From Pleurotus djamor (lineage: Eukaryota; Basidiomycota; Agaricomycetes; Agaricales; Pleurotaceae): a DNA stretch of 42,651 bases. The translations under genes and the position numbers were made by a program. The stretch covers positions 1-42,651 of the forward strand of contig JAPEVF010000384.1 in NCBI GenBank assembly GCA_029747585.1, in the 5' to 3' direction. The notes beneath the pieces were generated by a model. It did not search any database, had not been told where the DNA came from, and saw only the letters and a program-made list of their open reading frames with translations. Numbering within the stretch: position 1 is the stretch's first letter; every line of letters starts with the position of its first letter. This document shows positions 12,441 to 22,500 of the stretch, one piece after another.

Positions 12441-15400
12441 CCAAGAATCGTTCAATTTTTCCTCGCAGTGTAAGGAGGTAATATCTCCGAGCTCGATTTC
12501 GTGATAAACGGTTCAAACGACTTGAGCACGAGCGTAAGGAGCTGGACGACAAGCGTGAAGGTGACGTTCGCCGGTGATGGGAGTAGAGTCGATGAGGTCG
12601 TGGCTGATACTAACAAAGGCAGAATCGGTAAATGGTGCGTGGCTTTCATGGTCATCGATTCTGACCCATCTGCCATACTCTCTTCGTGCCTGTATCCTTC
12701 ACCTCCGAAGAGATGGTACCCATCCACAGCCAACCAATTACCAAAGCCAACGACATACACAGATAGCAGCGAAAGTTGCTGAGGAGCAAGGAGCAGCCGT
12801 CGATATCGAGGAAGACGGCACCTTTTGTGCGCTGGATTGACGCAAGCGTTGGGAGATATCGGTAAGCCCGCTTCCACCTCCTTCATGAACCCATTGCGAA
12901 CGTTCGAACGCTGCAAGGAGGGATGGAGCGTATGGGAGGTCTTCATACCGAAGCCAGAACCCGGGGCACGGCTCGTCCAGGCTGGCGACTGGCTCGTTAC
13001 AGTCTAGTGATGAGCTCACGACGTCGGGGAACGGAGTGCTTGAGTTGATACGAGATGGTTGCCCCCATCATGAACCTGCCCATATTGTTCCCCATATCAT
13101 CTCCAATCGCTAACGACGAGGTATCCCAGCCGCGAACGCGCTAGCCAGCCGGCATAGGATGACCGTCGAAATGAAGTCTGTGAACCACATGAGTTATGGG
13201 GAGAATCGTCGTGAACGTCGATGGATAGATCAACACGGAAGACGGTATGTTCAGTCCACTGGGTTAATGTAGACGATGGGAAGAGGGCAGGTAATCGTTC
13301 CTCCGGCTCTAGGACTCGGGCTGAGGTATGAAGAGGAGGGAGGAGTGTGTCGTGATGTCTGGTGGCGGAGAACTTGTACACGCGTCCTTAGGCGCCCATA
13401 CTTGAAAAAGACGGGCGGAAAAGAGGTGGATCGTGGACGGTGACAGAAGCTGGTGGATGAGATTCATGAGAAGCTGAAGGCGGGGAGGGAGAGAAGGGCG
13501 ATGTTCCTTGAGCTGGTCGGTGCGGGTCGGCTCTGTCTTCGACGTTCTGCTGGGTATGGCCGAGAAGGAGAGGATATTCAAGAAGGTGGCCATCGACGGT
13601 TGAACGGTGTTCAGGCTGGGTGGTAGTGGTGGCGCGGCGTTCGAATTTCGATGCTTCATCGAGACCAAATCCACCTCCATATCCCTCATCTCCTTCATTT
13701 CTAACTTGAACCTCGACCTATAACAGGCCTTGAACCGTCCTTGCTCCATGACTTTCCAATCCGACCGAAGCGCAGAAAGAGGCTGACGAAGCCCCAAGCA
13801 TCCTGAGAGGATTCTTGCAGTCAACCTAGAGGCGTATGTTGTGACGGAAAGCTTGGAGAGAGGAGCTGAAGGAGACGGAGGTGTCAGTGAAAGAAGTGAG
13901 AAGCAGAGAGGGATGGATACGCACGATGGATGACATGAGCAGCTTCATCCCCTCCTGGATCGAACCAGCTATCCGTGGTACAACCAGATCAAGCGTTGAC
14001 GTTGGAAATGCTACCATTGGACGACAGCAAATCAAGCCATGGCTTGGTATCGATAGCGATGGCGGTTGCAGGCTCATCTGGTCACCATGAGTGCGGTAGC
14101 GAACGAGAGGAGTATGTCTTCATCGATTCTCGTATCCTACGCCAGGTCGAAGGAAGAGGAAAGAGCGGGCACGAGGAGCAAGTCCTCTTAGTTGGAACAC
14201 GCCCATGCCAGGTCGGACGGGCTGCGCTGAGGACGCGGATGGTGGCGCGGTTGTTGATAACCATATTGCTGTAAAGGATGGGTCGATCATCGAGAAGCTG
14301 CTCTCTCATGAGAAACGAGAGAGTCGGCTGCTTCAGACTTGAGCTTGAGGGTGGGACTGATCACCTGGTGGTGGATGGATCGAGAGTAGTACGCGCGTAC
14401 TTTGACGCCCATCCAGCAGGAGGGGAGCAGCAACGGGGATTGTCGTAGACGATGGGGATGTGGACGTCCATGTTGCTTGATTTGGTCCCTGCGATTTGGC
14501 TCTCCTAGTGGTGGAGGGAATCGTGGCGTTGGGGATGGGTAGGTTAACACTGTCGAAGCTGGGTGGTCGTAGCAGCGTCGGGTTCGAGTCCCCAAGCTTC
14601 ATCGAGACCGAAGTCGACCTCCAACCTCCCTCTCATATCCATCAACTCGACTCTTGACCTTGTCCCAAAACTTGCGCCTATACCAAAGAAACTCCGAAAT
14701 TTGCTCATCAGAGGGAACGGGTGGCTTGACGAAGCCATGAGCGTTTCGGAGCGATTCTTGTGGGCGGGGTGGATGCGAGAGCTGCGTTGGAAAGTCTGAC
14801 TGGTGAATCTGGGGACGGAGACAGCTAGTCAGTGAGAGAACGGAAAAAGGGGTACATATATCACTCACCAAGGTTTGCACAGTTAAAGCTCGCTAGCATA
14901 CATCTCCCCGCAATCAAAGTGGTCATCCACAACGCGATGAGGAGATAAGAGAACCCCTGGGCAGGCTGACAAGCGGGGTAGGAGCGAACCGGACGACGGC
15001 GTCGAGGGAAGAGGCAAATTCGTCCGGTTTGTTGCTTTGCTGTATACGACGGGGAAGTGACCTTCTTCTAGTAGGGTACGCCGACGCTGTTATCATGCAG
15101 AGGAAAGCGAGGATGGGTACGCTGGAAAGGACGCACGTCGCTTGATGGGCATGCCGGATGAAGCTTCTAGGTGGAGGAGGCATGTGGTGCTGGTGATTGA
15201 CTCTGAGGAGGATAGGATGAGAGGGTAGCCGATTCACCACTGGTTGGTGGATGGAGCGTCGAAGACATGTTGTTTTTGTCTGGGTTCGACATGAGCAAAG
15301 GGCATATGTTCGTGAACACCGGGTTGAGAAGGTTCCCGCTGACGAATCTGGGAGCGGCGTGGTCCCAGATTCAATCTTCTTCGACAACTCCCTTCAAGCC

Positions 15401-15800
15401 AACCTCTGTTTGACGTCTCCACGAACACGAAAAACCGGCCCCAAACCCTCCGACCCCCAGCCAAATCGGCGACGAAGGAAGCTGCTATAGGTTGAAGAGA
15501 GGGCTCACTTGACTAGCGTAGGTGCGTAGCGCTGCCAGTATGAGTCCCGAAGCCAGAAGAGACGATGCCTGAGAGGAGNAAAAAATGCGAGTTTGTCAGC
15601 AAGGAAAACAAAAAAAACGGAAGGAAATTTCACGCACCATATAACGGGGACGACGAGCGACAGTTTCGAAGAACTGGAGAATGATCTCCGTGCAGGCGCA
15701 AGACGGATAGGTTGACCATAGAGAAAGGCTTTCGAAGAGGTACAGGCCGAGGGAGATGGTAGTGCGCTGTGTTTGGTGTTGATTGGCTACAGCCTCGACC
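12440..15800 (-). pseudogene. Decayed multi-exon gene, spacer copy A
   Basis: The minus strand carries gene-like pieces shared with copies B and C. The clearest is an exon pair: one exon ends at donor 15637 (ATG|gtgcgtga) and the next starts at acceptor 15569. It encodes peptides such as SLGLYLFESLSLW and RLFWLRDSYWQRYA. Further left, 14600-14880 encodes WYRRKFWDKVKSRVDGY and 12690-12760 encodes FGNWLAVDGYHLF. Hydrophobic stretches suggest a membrane protein, but I do not recognise the family. Stops and frame shifts between pieces, no start codon and internal duplication (13.4-13.8 versus 14.4-14.8 kb) argue for a pseudogene. The N at 15579 lies in the intron. Confidence 0.35.
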
Positions 15801-15949
15801 GAAATGGCCGATTTTTCTTTTGTTTCTCCTTTCCTATTCCCGTACGCTCGATTTTACTCTGCATTTCTCAAAGTTGTTAAGTTCATGTCTTGGCTTTATA
15901 TGAAGAAGACAACTCAGCACGAACAATAAACCCTGCTGTCTAGCTCTCT

Positions 15950-16860
15950 TGCTCGATTTTAGACACCCAATTTCGCGTGACATGGCTCCCTACCTACAAA
16001 GTCGAGCCAAAAAGTACGACTTGCGCTCCTACTCATCGTCGGCTTGACGCATGTGTTGTCTGGATGCTACCACTATTACCATCTGGGGGTCGAAGCTGAA
16101 GCTTACCACGGTCTCAGCGCAGTCGAAAGGAAATACTAACCTCCGTTCACCCGCTCTTTCGACCGGACTCTACTCTTCGGCTTCCTCTCTCAGGTTCTCA
16201 TGTACTTGTATCATCATCGATACCAACCTACGATCCCCTGAGCTAATCTTGATCTCTATAGGGAACCTTGGGAGGACTGGTCCCTTTTCGGCCGTTCAAT
16301 CAGCTTGATGGCAGCTTCCATTCCAACATTCTTCTCGAGTTTTGAATCCACTCGATCTTCCTCACGTTTCAGGGCATGAAGAGAACAGATGGTGATCGCT
16401 GAGAGACTGACCCGGGGTGCTACATGTTCTCTAAGTTTTCCCAAGGCTGACGAGCTAATTAATCCTCGGTGGCGGTCGCTCAACGTTGAACCTCTACGTG
16501 ATGAACTCTCGTCCAGCGTCGTAGTGGGTGCTGAACGCTGAGCTCTTCTTTCTACACAGTGACAGTCGTACACCAGAACTGCTTGAAAATGACTTCTCGA
16601 TCAACATAGACAAAACATGCGTGTACATGGTGAGTTCGCCGCGTTGTATGCACATCAACATCCACTGATTGACAGGCGGGAGGCTGACGCCCATCTCCAC
16701 ATCCCATCAGCTTCGAAGACAACACCCTGGTATTACAAATGTCCTGAAGCCTACTTCTGGCTCGTCGTTGCCGAGCTAGAGGACGCCAAAAGGCTCAGCC
16801 ATCGCCTCTACCGGCCCACAAATCCGCAAGTCAAGCAGAATGAAGCGCTTCGCTAGCTCT
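15950..16860 (+). repeat. Conserved upstream block, copy A
   Basis: This segment is nearly identical to 25390-26290 and diverged from 37520-38470. It lies just upstream of gene 3, as the others lie upstream of genes 4 and 5. It includes an intron-like piece (gtgagttc..tgattgacag, 16632-16677) flanked by conserved sequence, and a short frame, 16617-16856. Peptide-level similarity between A and B follows from nucleotide identity, so it is no independent evidence of coding. It may be the relic of another gene or a long shared promoter region. Confidence 0.45.
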
Positions 16861-17292
16861 ACCCCTGCGAACCTTTGAAAGGAACACTGGACATGCTTCC
16901 CCTTGCTTGTGTTCTACGTTGCTCGTGGTTCAAGCGTTCATGCTGACATACCCCAATATTAAGGGACAAGACGCCGATTATCGAAGAAAGCAAGGCTAAT
17001 GCGTGTGTTCCAGATTCACCGAACAAGTCAAGATGGTCCGCGGTTATCTTGAACTGACACTGCACTGCGCAGTAGTCAGGAAAGCACGTCCCATTTCGTA
17101 CCCTCGTGGTTGAGGCGTGTCGTTCTCACTTGAGCATAGAAGATGTAAAGCAAGATGTCGTTTCATACCCTCATGGGTGATTCATTTTGTCGACACTGAC
17201 GCCACCACACCACGAACATCCGATAGCCATGAGGCGGCGTCAAGTCGCAGCGGTAGTTCAAGATATCGATCTCCAGCATTTCCGACTTCATG
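16861..17292. other. Gene 3 upstream region
   Basis: About 430 bp between the conserved block and the gene 3 TATA-like motif. No open frame or RNA gene is apparent. It presumably holds promoter sequence specific to gene 3, since it is not evidently shared with genes 4 and 5. Confidence 0.4.
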
Positions 17293-17299
17293 TTTAATA
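17293..17299 (+). promoter_or_regulatory. TATA-like element of gene 3
   Basis: TTTAATA 58 bp upstream of the gene 3 ATG, followed by a CT-rich leader. The position matches the TATA motifs of genes 1, 4 and 5. Confidence 0.35.
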
Positions 17300-17350
17300 G
17301 GCTTCCTCTTCCTTCGCACCCCTCCACTATCTTTCCCCCGATTCATCACC

Positions 17351-20300
17351 ATGTCTACGTCTAAACTGGACCCCTCGATGCCTGGTCTGCGCGATGACGC
17401 TCCTCAGGCACCCCAACCGTTGCCTGAAGGACCCAGCGAGAGAGCTAGGCGCGCAGCCATCGAATTCTTCATGTTTCACGATTTCGACAAGGATCCTCTC
17501 TTCAAGTGCGATCATGATGCAAAAGGGGCTCGAAACTTGGTTATGTGTATTGACGGCACGGCGAATCAGTTCAGCGCTCAGGTGAGTTGCTTCTAGCTTT
17601 GTCGCGGGGTATCCCTCATGTCGGATGCGTATATGCAGAGCAGCAACATCGTTGAGATTTATAGCCGGTTGATCAATCTCGCCGGCGTCCAGCATACCTT
17701 TTACAACAGCGGCATCGGTACATACGCCAAACCGTCATTCCGGTCCTGGAAATATTTCAAACAGGTCGTCGATCATACCATTGACACCGCTATAGCTTGG
17801 TTCGTTTCGTTTCTGATGCTTCGAGGGCGGCGGCGTTGACACTGGCCATGTAGGAACTTCGAGAGGATCGTCCATGAAGCTTACAAATGGCTTTTGGAGA
17901 CGTATGAACCGGGTGATCGTATATTCATGTTCGGTAGGAGATCGCACTTATTCTACGTACATTGATCACTCACAGAATGGTGGCTTAAGGGTTCTCTCGA
18001 GGTGCATACCAAGTTCGTGTTGTTGCTGGCATGATCGAGAAGGTGAATTTCCCAACTGTTCCTCGAGAAACGCCTCGTTCATGACCTAATACGTAGGTTG
18101 GTCTCCTCCGCAAAGGAAGCAATAATCAAATACCATTGTGAGTTTTGGTGCGCAACCACCAACCTGTTACTCATGACCACTGTATCAAGTGCATACGAGC
18201 TCTATGCTTCGGTGACCAGCAACTCGAAGCGAGGAAAGAATCCAAGGGACAATGACGCACCACCCGTTGAAAGTCCGGAGGACCGCCTCTGTCGCCAATT
18301 CAAGCGCACCTTATGTCACAGAAATGTCAAGGTACATTTCGTTGGAGCCTGGTATGCTGAGGTTTAGCCTGAAGTTCTATATTCGACACTCATCTCTACT
18401 GGTTAGGGACACTGTGTCGTCTATTGGATTGCTTCGAGGACAGTCGCTGCCCGAGACGGTCACAGGAATGGGTCATGTGTGTTCGTTCCGACACGCGTTG
18501 GCCTTGGATGAGCAACGCGTCAAATTCCAACCAGAATACGCAAACGGCGGCCTGGGACCCCGTGAGGGTGATACCAAAGGTGACGTGAAGGAGGTATGGT
18601 TCGCGGGAACACATTCCGATGTGTATGTCTATCTTTCTGCTTAGTCCTCATCTGTATTCACAAAATTACAGTGGCGGAGGGAACATTGATAACCCAGATC
18701 TTACCAACTTTGGTCCATCACTTCGATGGATGATTCAAGAAGCTACGAAGCGCGGCCTCCATCTTGAGCCAACCGCGACGCATTGGATACCACTCCCGCT
18801 CACGAAGTCACTGAAGTGGTTCTGGCTTCCCTTAGAAGCTCTTCCGATTCGCTCCCTGTCATATAAAAACGAGGATGGCTCGACGTGGCGGTATGTTTTG
18901 ACAGCTTAACACACTTGAATCCACGATCTAATGGTTCTACAGACCGCACCTCTCTGCTGGTCGGCGTATCCAACCCGGTCAGAAAATTCATCACACCGTC
19001 TTCACAAGACATCGGACCCCAGGCGGTTATTTTCCTAAAGCAAAACCGCCGAAGGGTACAACTGACTGGCTTTCCTTCTTTGAGAAGCATACAGAATTGA
19101 AGAACAACACCGCTATCGAGTATGACCCCTTTGAAGATGCAGCTGCCTCTCTTTTGTCATTAGAGACGGCTACCAAGGGCTTGTCTGGATTGGATGACAG
19201 TATTCGCTTGTCGGATATGGTGTCTCAGTATTCACATTCTATGCTAGCACTACGTTCTTTTTTAGAGGCGTACAGTGAGCTCTTCTCCAACTAAAAGGCT
19301 ATAAATGTACTTACGCGTAAATTCACACAGCATCATGGCAAACATCCATCAGCGAAGTCCCCAATGTTGAGAAGGTACTACTTTCCGCCCTTGAAATTTC
19401 ACTACAACCGCAAAATGAAACAACTGGCATCAACACACGTAATCTCAAGGACACTCTAGTCCAGCTTCTCGCAGCGGTAAAGCTCACAACATCGGAAAAT
19501 GGATATGGGAGTAAGGCCTCTGATATTCGACGTTGGGTGGGAAGCGTAACGGCCAAGCGCAAGCCTGATTTGGCTCGAGTCCTGACTCATTTTGGTAAGC
19601 TCTACATTTGTGTATACGGGGGAGATGTTGACAAACGGCGTGTAGCGTGTGTAAGTCAGCAGAAATCCAACGGAGGGATACAGAACTTGGCGTTCTCCCA
19701 CCTGGATCCAACGAAAATCATATTGTCATCAAGATTTGGCAACACAATTTCCATTTTGATTTGGGACGGACCCGCTCAACTTCGCGACGACATCGCCGAG
19801 GTTCAAGGGGTACGTTCAACAATCTCTCGTGATGGTTCACACATCGCCGTTGAGAACGGTGAGGGTGTCAGCATCATCGACACCACTGCGCAGCCGCCCA
19901 TGGTCATCAAATGCACTGACGACGAGGATCCCAGTGACAGTGGCGACATCTGGTCTCTATGCTTCTCCACCGACAACCACACCCTAGCAGCGGGGCATCG
20001 GAATGGCTGGATCAAGCTGTGGCGTCGGGAGGGAGATCAATGGAAGGTGGGCAAGAGGTTTGAAGGGGGCAGAGGGATCTACCGCCTTAAGTTCTCGANG
20101 GATGGCTCTCGATTGGCGTTCGACGCGGAACCCACCAAAGTCTGGAATTTGGCGGACGACGCGGTGATCGAGTGGGAAGATTCTGGAGACTCGCGGTCAC
20201 TTGTGTGGAGTCCTTCCGGAGATCAGATCGTTTCAGGCACCTACGATGGCAGCGTGCAGATCTGGAGCGCAGATCAGGGGAAGATCGTGCACACGTTCAA

Positions 20301-20553
20301 AGCCCACGATGATCGGCGGATTGAATGTCTGGCATTCCGGGATGATGGACAGGTGCTTGCGACGGGGAGCTGGGACCACAGGATACGGATTTGGCAATGC
20401 GATACCTGGGAGAAGATTTGGGAGTTTACTATTGGTGAAGATGTTTGGTCACTTGCTTTCTCGCCGGATGGGAAGCGGCTCGTATCTGGAGGCGAGGATG
20501 GTGCTGTCCATCTTTGGGACGTGGACATGGGAGACGAGGAGCCTGTAGACTGA
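17351..20553 (+). CDS. DUF2235 hydrolase-WD40 protein, gene 3
   Basis: Exons: 17351-17581, 17639-17799, 17854-17933, 17990-18042, 18097-18137, 18190-18351, 18407-18622, 18672-18890, 18943-19274, 19331-19594, 19646-20553, giving 888 residues. Hydrolase motifs are CIDGTANQF, GFSRGAYQVR (Ser160), WDTVSSIG (Asp244) and HSDVGGG (His312). It is the most divergent member in the middle region: the VYQWGSKI helix of the others is replaced by SDIRRWVGSVTAKRK. The first WD40 blade is also divergent, yet blades 3-7 are almost identical to genes 4 and 5 at nucleotide level, suggesting gene conversion of the 3' end. The N at 20099 falls in an Arg codon of blade 4 (SRDG in paralogues) and does not break the frame. 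Enzymatic activity is inferred from motifs only. Confidence 0.9.
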
Positions 20554-20894
20554 TTTGTACTCCATTCATCACCTTGTATGCCGCCCGTTTTGACTTTGGA
20601 TGAGGTTGAGCTTCAGCTTCATTTCCGACCAAGTATGATTGACAACGGATACGAGAATAACAATGACACGGGTGATTGAACACTCCTCAATTCTAAGCGT
20701 CTCGCTGAGGGAAGAAGGCAAGACAAAAGTACGGTTTGTGCATCGAAGTCATAATTATCAGGCTCAAAGGTTGTTCGGACAAGATCGTAGTTCGCATGCA
20801 CTGACTTTTAGTCATGGAGAAACTAGGTTGTACATCGGAGGCATATAGCGCCGCATACAAGCATGATGGATGAAGTAGTACGAGCATGTTGCAA
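20554..20894 (+). repeat. 3' flank shared by genes 3, 4 and 5, copy A
   Basis: Directly after the stop codon the sequence stays homologous to 30091-30426 and 42088-42290 (for example ttttgactttggatgaggtt near 20587). The duplicated unit therefore runs through the 3' untranslated region into the RPS17 copy. No gene is seen here. Confidence 0.6.
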
Positions 20895-21283
20895 CTAAGC
20901 ACGGGGGGCGGCACCGGGGACGTTACGCCTCTCGCGACGTGGGCGGTCCTGTGATGCGAGAACAGGGTTGACGATGGTGACGGGGATGTCGGCGAAGTTG
21001 AGCGCGACGAGGAGGTCCTACATCACCATATACGTCAGTATACATACGCGCAAAATAACCATGGGAGACGCACCTTGGTATCACTGTCCACCTCCAACCC
21101 ACCAACACTCGCGCTGACGTCCAACGCCGACACTTCGGGAACGTAGTTATCCTTGCGTTCACGCTCCTCCTCTTGGAGCTTGAACGAGATACAACGGACG
21201 GGGCCCTTTTTGATACGCTTCATGAGATGGGTCGTGAAGCCGGTGATTTTGTTGCGGAGGCGTTTGGAGGGAACCACGAGCTG
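20895..21283 (-). pseudogene. RPS17: 5'-truncated RPS17 (eS17) copy A
   Basis: Two exons of the small-subunit ribosomal protein eS17 are readable on the minus strand. About 21283-21074 encodes the core with [35 protein letters not shown] and DSDTK. After an intron, 21017-20895 encodes the C-terminal 40 residues and a TAG stop. The upstream exons (MGRVRTK.. and ..FHTNKR..) are missing; the sequence beyond 21284 is unrelated. Changes at normally invariant positions (GPVRC for GPVRG) also point to decay. It lies antisense behind gene 3, as copy B lies behind gene 4, so it travelled with the duplicated unit. Confidence 0.85.
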
Positions 21284-21504
21284 CAAGAGCTGCGAGAGGC
21301 GATCTGAGAGGGGGCGACGCCGTCGGAGTACAGAGAGGATGTACTATGATCAGGTTGGGTCGCTAGCAATGGATACCCAGTTCTTCGGGGTGCTGATCTC
21401 TATGGCTTGGACGCGATGAAAAGAGCATTGCTTTCGTGCACGGGATGGTGTACTCTAGAACATTCGAGCTCAGACTCGCACGAATATGAGGAAAGAAGGA
21501 AGGC
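21284..21504. other. Junction between units A and B
   Basis: Unrelated sequence begins where the RPS17 copy is cut off. No coding or RNA signal. This is probably close to the breakpoint of the duplication. Confidence 0.35.
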
Positions 21505-21665
21505 GTCGAGTTCGTTGGTGGGAAGAGGAAAGNAAAAAAAGAGAGCTGGGTCTCGATTCCCCACGACCAATCGCATGACGTTTTCTTCCCCACACCTGTC
21601 TTCCTCGGACTTTCCTCTCTCCACGGAATCTCTTCCCTCAGCGGTTCCGTGGCAAAGTCGAACCT
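21505..21665. repeat. Dispersed repeat block, copy at start of unit B
   Basis: It contains gttggtgggaaga, an A-rich run with an N at 21533, TGACGT and ttcttccccacacctgtctt. The same order of motifs recurs at 31620-31800 and 33600-33800, and weakly at 5838-5960. It marks the left edge of spacers B and C. No transposase or terminal inverted repeats were found. Confidence 0.5.
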
Positions 21666-22500
21666 GATTCAAGTCCTTTCAGCTCCTCGCTGCTCGTCCC
21701 TTGAGCTTGCCTTGCCCCTAGTCTCTGTCCTTTTGGTAGCAACCAGTACACCGTCCCCTTCACCGCTCCGAACGTATTCTGTGCCATTCTCCTGGATGAA
21801 CACCACGAGACCGTCCATGAATTCGACCTCTCGCTTCTGCTCAACGATACGTAACCCGTCCGATACCCAATCCCACCACTTGTTTCTCGCCCTTTCAGTT
21901 TGTCATCAAGCCACCCGAATGCAACTTTCACGGCGGCGAGATCCCTCTTTGCGCAGCTGTCCATTGCAGACGCTCCATCCCTTCCCTCCATCACTGCGAC
22001 TGTCCTTCCCGCCATTTCCCTCGTCGTATTCAGACAGCCTTCATCAAGAGTGCCGTCGTCATGGTGTATCGCAACTGACGCATATGGGGTGCATATATGC
22101 GCCGAAACACTCTTTGTTTATAACACATCGTAGGTACTATTGTGTTTCGGGTCATTGGCGTACTCTGTGCTAGAAAAGGTATGGACGTGGCGTGTACGTA
22201 TCGTTGTCTTGGTACCATACGTATCAGAAGGCAGGTAAGCATTCGGAACGTGGTATTGTAGTCCGTAAGTGCGGAAAGAGAGATACGTAGAGGTTGCGTA
22301 GAGAACGGGTCTTTGTAGAAGGCGATGTCCATGTTCGAGGTAGAGAGTAGGTAGCAGAAAATTGTCCATGTGTGTACAGCAGACCGAAGTAGAGTATGAG
22401 AACAGACGAACTTCTGTCCATGGCTAGCAATCACACGCTCGTCTCAAAAGATCCTCCACGCCGTCTAGCGGCTAGCCACGGCGCAACTTCAAGTCGTAGA
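21666..22500. repeat. Left part of duplicated spacer B
   Basis: Homologous to the left part of spacers A and C, including the short element at 22066-22105. Plus-strand pieces such as CNFHGGEIPLCAAVHC (about 21920-21970) have counterparts in spacer C near 34020-34080, but in broken frames. No supported gene. Confidence 0.4.
22066..22105. repeat. Short spacer element, copy B
   Basis: Matches 11850-11890 and 34193-34231. It contains gcatatatgc, a perfect 10-bp palindrome. Confidence 0.5.

Noticed and set aside
14575..14592. GGTTCGAGTCC, like a tRNA T-arm
   Set aside because: The flanking stems do not pair and no acceptor, D or anticodon arm can be folded upstream. It lies in the decayed spacer gene.
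20274..20528. Minus-strand frames across the WD40 exons (also near 41518-42029)
   Set aside because: Mirror frames caused by WD40 codon composition; they recur in the same place in each paralogue.
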